Positions 57,357-64,000 of a DNA stretch of 64,000 bases are shown piece after piece. The notes beneath the pieces were generated by a model. The model was not told the origin of the DNA. It was given only the letters and a program-made list of their open reading frames with translations, and searched no databases. The translations under genes and the position numbers were made by a program. The DNA comes from Paramacrobiotus metropolitanus (Eukaryota; Tardigrada; Eutardigrada; Parachela; Macrobiotidae), in NCBI RefSeq assembly GCF_019649055.1, contig NW_026570266.1, positions 868,001 through 932,000 on the forward strand. The letters run 5' to 3'. Within the stretch, counting starts at the first letter, position 1; the number at the start of each line of letters is the position of its first letter.

Positions 57357-60300
57357 ATGGACAGCAGCTCACAAGCACCAACCTCCAACACCAAAAAAGT
57401 ATGTCCCGCACACATTAATGTCTTCTTCAGTTAATTTCGCAATATCGCGCTTTCCGCGTTTCAGACACCTGAAGATTATCAGGAGCTAAAAGGTCATGAA
57501 GCTGTGGCAGAAATTACAAAGGAAACCGAAAATCATGGCAAGGTTTGTGGCGCACTGGCGGTCACTTGAAATCTATTTTCTTATCATAATCCATCATTTT
57601 AATGGCAGATTATCAACGACTCTGTGCATGGATATATTTCACGTGAGTTAGTGACTAGAACTTGGTTGTTCTCTCTTCAGTACGATATAACATAACCAGC
57701 GTTAATATACAAGTAGTAATTGTCAATATAATATCACACAGAGAAGTGTCTAATATCTGTGTTGTTGCTTCTTCCTTATGAACATTCAATAGTCATTAAT
57801 AGATAACTGTTATTTAGTTCATCCGTTACTGGTGAAAGTAATCGATACCAAAGCCTTCCAACGACTGCGAGAAATTAAGGCTCTCGGAATGGCATCATAC
57901 GTTTATCCAACTGCTAATCACAGACGCTTCGAACATTCAATTGGGTATATAAACCAAACCGTTTACAGCTTACGGGTTTACGCTTTTCCTTTTAAACTGC
58001 TCCCGCTTTTCTTGCGCGAGCTTAATTTTGATTGGCAAATTCCGTATTAATTCAGTGGTAGTAGAAAACCAGTTAATATGTCTAGCAACTTTTTTACAGC
58101 GCAGACGTTATGCATTTGCAGGACCGCCCACCTTGCAGGACGTCTGATTCAAGCCTTGGCTGTACGGCATCCGACACTGAATATCACACACGACGAAATC
58201 CTCTGTGTCATGCTAGCCGGTCTGCTGCATGATATCGGTATGTTGCTTATTACCCGTTTGCTGAGCAGCAAAGCATCATTCTATTATCTACAGAAGTATT
58301 TCCTTTTGTTATATTTTACTACTGAGTGCGCGGGTGCACACGGCTTACCATAGGTTTATTTTTATATCGGCATTTACAGATAGTACAAAACTGTTGTATT
58401 ATACTATCTGTACAAGATTTTTGTATTATTACGCAGGATCTGTTTGTTGGCAAGGCGGTTAATACTGCACAAAATATTTAGTTAAATTTGTCTTACGTAG
58501 TTCTACCGGCGTAACTGGTACAACTGCACCATTACACTTTTGTTTACATAAGATGAGTAAACGAATACGTAATTATAGCAAGTAAATCTCGTTAAATTTA
58601 TCCGCTTCGCCCACGGTTTTCAATACAGATGCCGCGTTCCCTCTCTAAATTTCCAGAGATAATCGTTGTCGCAGAAATTCGCGGGAGCGGGATTCTCCAG
58701 TATGCTGCTGAAGTCTTTTACCAAGCTCTTTAACAATCGCGATACTGGTACAAAAACATGCTATTGCAGAAATTAGAAAATTTAGTACAGCATTGCCTAA
58801 TAAGCCGTAGTAACACACTATAAAATACGGTATCTGTACTTATTTACCGTAATAATTATTGCTTGTTCGTGCCGGTTTAGGCCATGGCCCGTTCAGTCAT
58901 ATGTTCGATGCCTTTATGGAAAGCATGCATCCAAGCGAATCATGGAAGGTGAGCGCTGCTTTGCCGTTAGACATATTATTAGTAACAAGTTAGCAGTGCA
59001 CAATATGTGCGGTTGTTTTGTTTGCATACTCACATAAACATTTGTTAAATGCCAAATTACGCAGTATGTACTATGTACATTTTCAAAACATTATAATAGT
59101 TTTTTAACCAGTCTCCTACCGACACAGAACGTCTCCTGAACTCAAAGCAGCATTACGTCGCATTAAAGGCTGTTAAGGTTGGTCGCCTTATGCCTCAGAT
59201 AACAGTTGTTTGCGTGTCTTATTTATAGCACGAAGGGGTAGCAGGAAAAATCATTGATTACCTGCTCGACCCAAAAAATGGCATCCTGTATCGAGAATTC
59301 AAAAATTACGGTCTAACGGGAACTGCTACTGCCATCATTAAAAAGATGATCGAGCCAGACGGAAAGGAGGCGAAAGATCGATTGTTTCTCTACCAAGTAA
59401 ATCATTTCTTGTCAGCAACTGCATGCAATCTTGTTTTCAAGAGAATGAGCAACTATTTGTCTGGGATCGAACCATTGGCGTCTTATCTACATTATGCTTC
59501 CTGGGCCAGCTAATTCGTAAAACTAAAAGCGGGCAAAACAATTGTAATTTTGCTTGTTTGCAGATAGTTTCCAATAAGCAGAGCGGGATCGATGTGGATA
59601 AATGGGATTATTTAGCGCGAGACCGCCGGCAGGCCAACGAAGGAGGCTCCTTTAGTCATCAGCGCTTCATTGACTTTTCCTGCATTATCCAGGTGAAAGC
59701 AAAAGACGGATCCGTAAGCTCTGAAATTGCTTACCGGGATAAGGTGTGTAATATTGCGTGAAATCGGCAAAAGTGCGCTGTAAACAAGTCTAATCAAGCC
59801 CGTCTTATTATTTAAACACAAATATATTTTTACAAATAGGAACAAATACATATATTATTTCTTTACTTTAGAAACTGAATTTCTTAGTATGTCTATATGC
59901 GCAGGGTTGTTTCTATGTTACAGATATATATCTGGCTACTGCCTGAATAAAAATGACTATTTTTGGTCAGTTGTTTGATGACCTGCCGGTCAAAGGCATG
60001 CTGATTTTTTGTCCTACATGGATACTGTATACATATTACGTACAGACTACAGTAATTTGACGTTTATGTGTTGTGTTTCAGGAAATGGATAACTTTTACG
60101 ACATGTTCAATGTGCGTTATCGGATGCATAAAAAGGTTTATCGTCACCCGGTGGTTTTAGTTCTGGACTCTATGATGGTACAGAGTAGAATGCCATGGTG
60201 GCAGCAAACGAAGCACACTGTCTATTGTTCAAGGATGATAATGGGGAAAAGAATGCGCTTTCAAACATATTCAAGTATGATCAAATTGGGAACGGCGCTT

Positions 60301-61196
60301 TTCTGTTGGCTACGGACGAAAGTGTTCGCTTCTTGATCAATAATACGCAACAGCCAACAGACGTCCAAGAAGCGCAAAAAATCCAAGAAGCGCAAAAAAT
60401 ACTGGAGAGAATTGCTGAACGGCGACTTTACACCATCATTGGGCGCACGTATGCCAATAAAACTCCTGAAGAAAAAGTTAACGGGAAAGTTAGTACTGCT
60501 TCTGAAAAAGCGCTGAGTAGCAGTTTGCGCTTGTCTACAGCATGTCATTCTGCAGGTTATCCGAGCGAAAATTGCTAACTCCGTCGCTGATGAGGAATTT
60601 GTTGCCTGGTGTGAGAAAAATCTTATTGTCCTCCCAAACGAGTTTAACTACGGGATGAAAACTAAAAATCCAATTCTGTTTGTCAATTTTTACGAAAAAG
60701 GCCAAGACGAAAAGCAACAGCTTTCTGAAGAAAAGGTAAGGATGTACTATTTTCAAACCATGGGTACTAGTTTTCAGTCTCTGCCTGTCTAAATGTTTTC
60801 GCTCTTGATTGATTCTGGCATGCCAGTCTGGCAATTTTTCTATAGCTGTCTCCCATGATGCCGAAGACGTTTTCGGAAACCGATATTTTGTTTTTGTGCC
60901 GCAAAGAGGATAAGGATTGTGATGAAAAAGATAAGAAATTTCTGCAGGATGCCACGGCCGCAGTGGAGAAATGGTGTGCAGAAAATCAGTATGTTTTAAA
61001 GGTCAGAAAGTGCAGCTTATTCCCCAGTATTTCTACCTCAAATGAATGAAAAGTCCATGAAAAAAAGTCATTTCAGTCCATGAAAAAAGACAAAACGTTG
61101 CAATCCATGAAGCGAAAACAAGAGCAAGACATTGAACAAACTTCTAGAGCGCAGACGGAAGCGGAGACGGTTCCTGTGAAAAAAAGGATGCCTTAG
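57357..61196 (+). CDS. SAMHD1-like HD-domain dNTP hydrolase (12 exons, one 5-nt frameshift)
   Basis: Exons: 57357-57398, 57465-57542, 57609-57642, 57818-57944, 58122-58237, 58881-58948, 59229-59396, 59564-59743, 60082-60488, 60556-60735, 60846-61001 and about 61077-61196. SAMHD1 cleaves dNTPs to nucleosides and triphosphate. The HD metal site is complete: [24 protein letters not shown], the HE pair opening exon 7, and [27 protein letters not shown] and [12 protein letters not shown] are strongly SAMHD1-like. There is no SAM domain: the N-terminus is short (about 40 residues). The C-terminus ends in a basic KKRMP tail. Exon 9 is 5 nt too long: about agtag near 60186 shifts the frame after DSMMV, and the next frame resumes with MVAANEAH. 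With those 5 nt uncounted, all phases close (556 residues). It also has a small in-frame duplication (QEAQKI twice, near 60368-60398). Confidence 0.78.
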
Positions 61197-62763
61197 AGGA
61201 AGCGTGTTAGTCTGAAAGTACGAAAAGGCAGCAGGGTTTTTTTACAGGGGTTTCTTAAAACAGGTACCGACATGTGACAACTACAAGTACGACCAGTGAA
61301 TACACTCTTTATTCCCTTGTAGTGACCGGCCGAATTTCTCGAAGTTCTTCAGTAAGTACGCTGCCGTTCATAATCCTTTCCCGTTTTCTATTCCCGAAAT
61401 TTTCGATTTTCGACATATTATTGCCTCCAGTTAACAATTTCTCCGCTTTATTTTTCTTTAGTTACGAATTGTGCGCCATTTTTATAGCAGCATTTCTCAC
61501 ATTCGTTTCTTTAATTTATGTGTTTCTTCTGCTCATACCTCTGTTTCGCTAAACCAGAATATTATAAAGCCTTGTCTAATAAAAACAACAGGACCAAGCA
61601 TTTGTTTATCACAGACTTTCGGTGATCTGAATCTGTATGAACCAGAACACCAGGTTAGACCGATTCACAAAAAAAACAAGAAAAATTCGAATAACTGAAA
61701 AGATCAGAAGGAAAAGTTGGTCTTTTTTGGTTTAAATTTAAAATTGCCTCGTATCTATAGATTACTTTGTAAGCATGCATTTTTTGCGGTCAACATGTGT
61801 GTATCGTTTACTGGACGCGCTTTTTTCTCATGCCCACATTGTACGGTCAAAGATGGGCAAGCCACTATATTGTAAGTCTATAGCAATCGTTTGCTGTGAA
61901 GCGTGAATTGAAGGCTGTCATCAGTAAAAATTTCTCTTATAAATCTTGCTGGTCTAAATGTTTAGAACAGACAGAGATGTGCCTCATTGTTCTGCGGTTT
62001 CGGTGGATTTCTTTGCAGATAATGTGCGGTGATGCAGATTACAAATCCATTACAAATTCCCGTTATTAAATAGATTATCTAACTGAGAAGCATTGTGCCG
62101 TAACAAGACAAACTGATTGATTTGTAGCGTTATTTTTGGCACGACAGCTAAGCGCGCAAGCCAGTTTTCGTTCACGGAATGGCAGAACTACTGGTTTTTC
62201 TTCTTTCTCCGTGTAAATTACTTTTATGTTTCATCTGAAAACAGAAAACCTGATTATACATTTGGTGCTTAGCTGAAAATTTTTTTTAGAGCACACGCAA
62301 GATAAAAATTCTTATTGCTTTTGTGCTCTTTGCGCTGATTTTGAAACTGTCGGTTTAAAAGCACGATTTATTAGCTGTATAATGAACCTACACACTTCGA
62401 GAACAGACAAATCCAAAGTGCACAACAAATTCTCAAAGTAGCCATAAAGATTGGCATGTTTCAAACCGATCTACCGCCTTAAGTTGCTCCTAATTCCCCA
62501 TTTGTTCCTGTGAATATGCAGTAGCTATTTGTATCAAGTCATGAATGAGACATAATGGTATTAACTGGTGCTTTTTTAAACTTTGACATCATTCTATTAA
62601 AAACGAATAAGTCAGAGGAAGAAGAATCCCGAAATTCTGCAAAATTAAAACACACAGTATTTTACCTGAAAACCGCCAGCATCTGGAGCATTCGAGTACC
62701 GTTTGCAAACCTCCGCAAAAAAATGTTGCAGTCACACCGGCGTTCTCTTGATCCGCTCTAGTG
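61197..62763. other. Gene-free stretch
   Basis: 3' flank of the SAMHD1-like gene. No gene, repeat or element was recognised; the hydrophobic ORF at 61274-61552 has no supporting feature. Confidence 0.4.
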
Positions 62764-63516
62764 TTAGGCCGAACACTTCCACGGGGAAAAACGGTAACGG
62801 CAAGAATATCTGATCCGGCGGCCTGTTTTCACAACTAAGTAGAGATCGATGGTTAAAGGCCATTTTTCGAGCGCCAGGTATCTTTTACTATTGTTTCCCA
62901 TTAACTCGCCACAAAAGTTCATGAAAAAAGCCATGACTAATGTGGGCGGCTCGCCCCATATAAATCGGTTCCTGTGGGAAAATGACAGCTCAGGTGGTGA
63001 CATTTTCCAGCTGTACGGCGCGGACAAATGTCGGCAACACATGCGGCAAAACCTTGGCCATAATTTCCACATTCTGCAGCGTCACGGTGAGCTCCCGGAC
63101 GCTGCCGTCGAGATTCACGTCCGCGTTCCCGGCGTACTGGGGATAGTAAACCATTTCGAGATAATACTTTAGCAGAGTCACTTGCAATTTCCTTGTCGGC
63201 TTGGCCGAACAGGAGCAGTAATGCGGACCGGGACGATCTGAGCGACGGGCGGAGTCGAGTCCCATGGCCAACGTAGGATGAAGTTGCGGGTGCGACCGGT
63301 GAGGAACCGCTCTAGGAGGCGTTGTGGCCATCGCTAAGGGAATTCAGATAAGAGTCTGCTCCTTGGGCATCCTGGGCGCCATCGGATGCCAGTTGGGTGC
63401 GCACCTGCTCCTTTGACACGAAACGGGATTGGCAGGTGTTCCATTTGCGGAGGTCGATAATCACGGTACGCTCCAGGCGGGCGTAACGGCTCACACGCTC
63501 CCATTGCTTGCACACG
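62764..63516 (-). pseudogene. F-box/LRR-type gene fragment with frameshifts
   Basis: The minus-strand exon starts after acceptor catag| at 63517. VCKQWERVSRYARLERTVII is the second half of an F-box (the VC..W pattern), the part that binds Skp1 in SCF ubiquitin ligases. After NSLSDGHNAS the frame stops. A segment ERFLTGRTRNFILRWPW follows in another frame, and LQVTLLKYYLEMVYYPQYAG to VLPTFVRAVQLENV in a third; the last looks like leucine-rich repeats (VRELTVTLQNVEIM). Two frame changes within 200 bp suggest a decayed F-box/LRR gene. The exon holding the first half of the F-box is outside or unrecognised. Confidence 0.5.
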
Positions 63517-64000
63517 CTATGTTATATGTGAAAGGTCACAAAGCGTCCAGATAGTTCTCTTGATAATCGCTTATTAATGAGAGCTTCCGCTTTATCAGCA
63601 ATTACGTACAGATACGTGTAGTAAGTAGCATTATAACATAACTTCAGGAAGTTTTTAATTTCATTACTTTTTCATATCTGCTTATTTTATGCTTTAATTG
63701 TCAATTAATTGTTTTATTTAATTGTTGTTAAATGAGGTATAATAGCTGTGCTGTCAAAAATTGTAAAACTGGGTGCACAGAAATTTGTAAAGCCTTACAT
63801 AGAACTATTGCTGAAATCAGTTATATCGAGAAATGAGAAGATATGCATGATAACTTCATCAGGCACATCCTGAACATTTGTTGTCAATGCAGACTCGGCT
63901 GGCCTGATTCCACTGAATCGTAGGTTTTTTCTGCCATTCTAATGTTTATGGCAAGGTTACCGACACTTTTACACAGTTGAGTCCAGTGCGTCCAGCAAAT
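63517..64000. other. AT-rich right end of window
   Basis: No gene was recognised. It should contain the upstream intron and first exon of the F-box gene, but none could be assigned. Confidence 0.35.

Overview
This is a window of an animal nuclear genome. Genes are split by short GT-AG introns, many encode secreted or membrane proteins, and the families are metazoan (a Slo-type channel, SAMHD1-like, SMYD-like, F-box, a rhodopsin-like GPCR, LRR proteins). Paralogues are strongly lineage-specific and families expand locally. I think of an ecdysozoan invertebrate, possibly a tardigrade, but that is an inference from gene style and cannot be proven here. No prokaryotic features, tRNA, rRNA or CRISPR array were recognised.

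Left part (1-20 kb). This holds a partial GPCR (minus strand) and a small family of secreted cysteine-rich proteins in three copies: intact at 2591-3527 and 12080-13360, decayed at 5532-6489. It also holds a complete three-exon secreted LRR protein (8664-10888) and a tail-to-tail pair of SMYD-like genes with a good MYND finger but a degenerate SET part (15648-17592 plus, 17918-19562 minus). Between them lie a hAT-like element with TIRs and a near-perfect 8-bp target duplication (3813-5042), a small TIR element (761-1092), retrotransposon 3' ends in inverted order (6740-8205), and a foldback repeat (13890-14830).

Middle (20-30 kb). This is repeat-rich. It has a near full-length non-LTR retrotransposon (zinc finger, reverse transcriptase, C-terminal restriction-like endonuclease type) with a few lesions, a palindromic minisatellite, and a large inverted duplication (24071-25415) whose two arms keep the same small basic ORF. 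A remnant LRR gene and a third retrotransposon fragment follow.

Right part (30-64 kb). This has old genes, nearly all damaged: a tandem pseudokinase gene (30306-32668), a 19-exon Slo/BK-like gene without a K+ selectivity filter (33599-42979), two more pseudokinase pieces (43580-45615), two tandem paralogues of an unrecognised four-exon family (47065-49386 and 50443-53831), a broken secreted-family copy with an exon in inverted orientation (54757-55828), a SAMHD1-like gene with its HD site kept but a 5-nt frameshift (57357-61196), and a decayed F-box gene at the right end. The second paralogue of the four-exon family carries an 837-bp TIR element inside exon 1, flanked by a perfect 6-bp target duplication; the exon phase closes exactly when element and one duplication copy are ignored.

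The main message is the contrast between a mostly intact left side and a right side where almost every multi-exon gene carries one or two stops, indels, insertions or inversions. All exon structures were read by eye from splice signals, phase and paralogue comparison; none was tested against RNA or databases.
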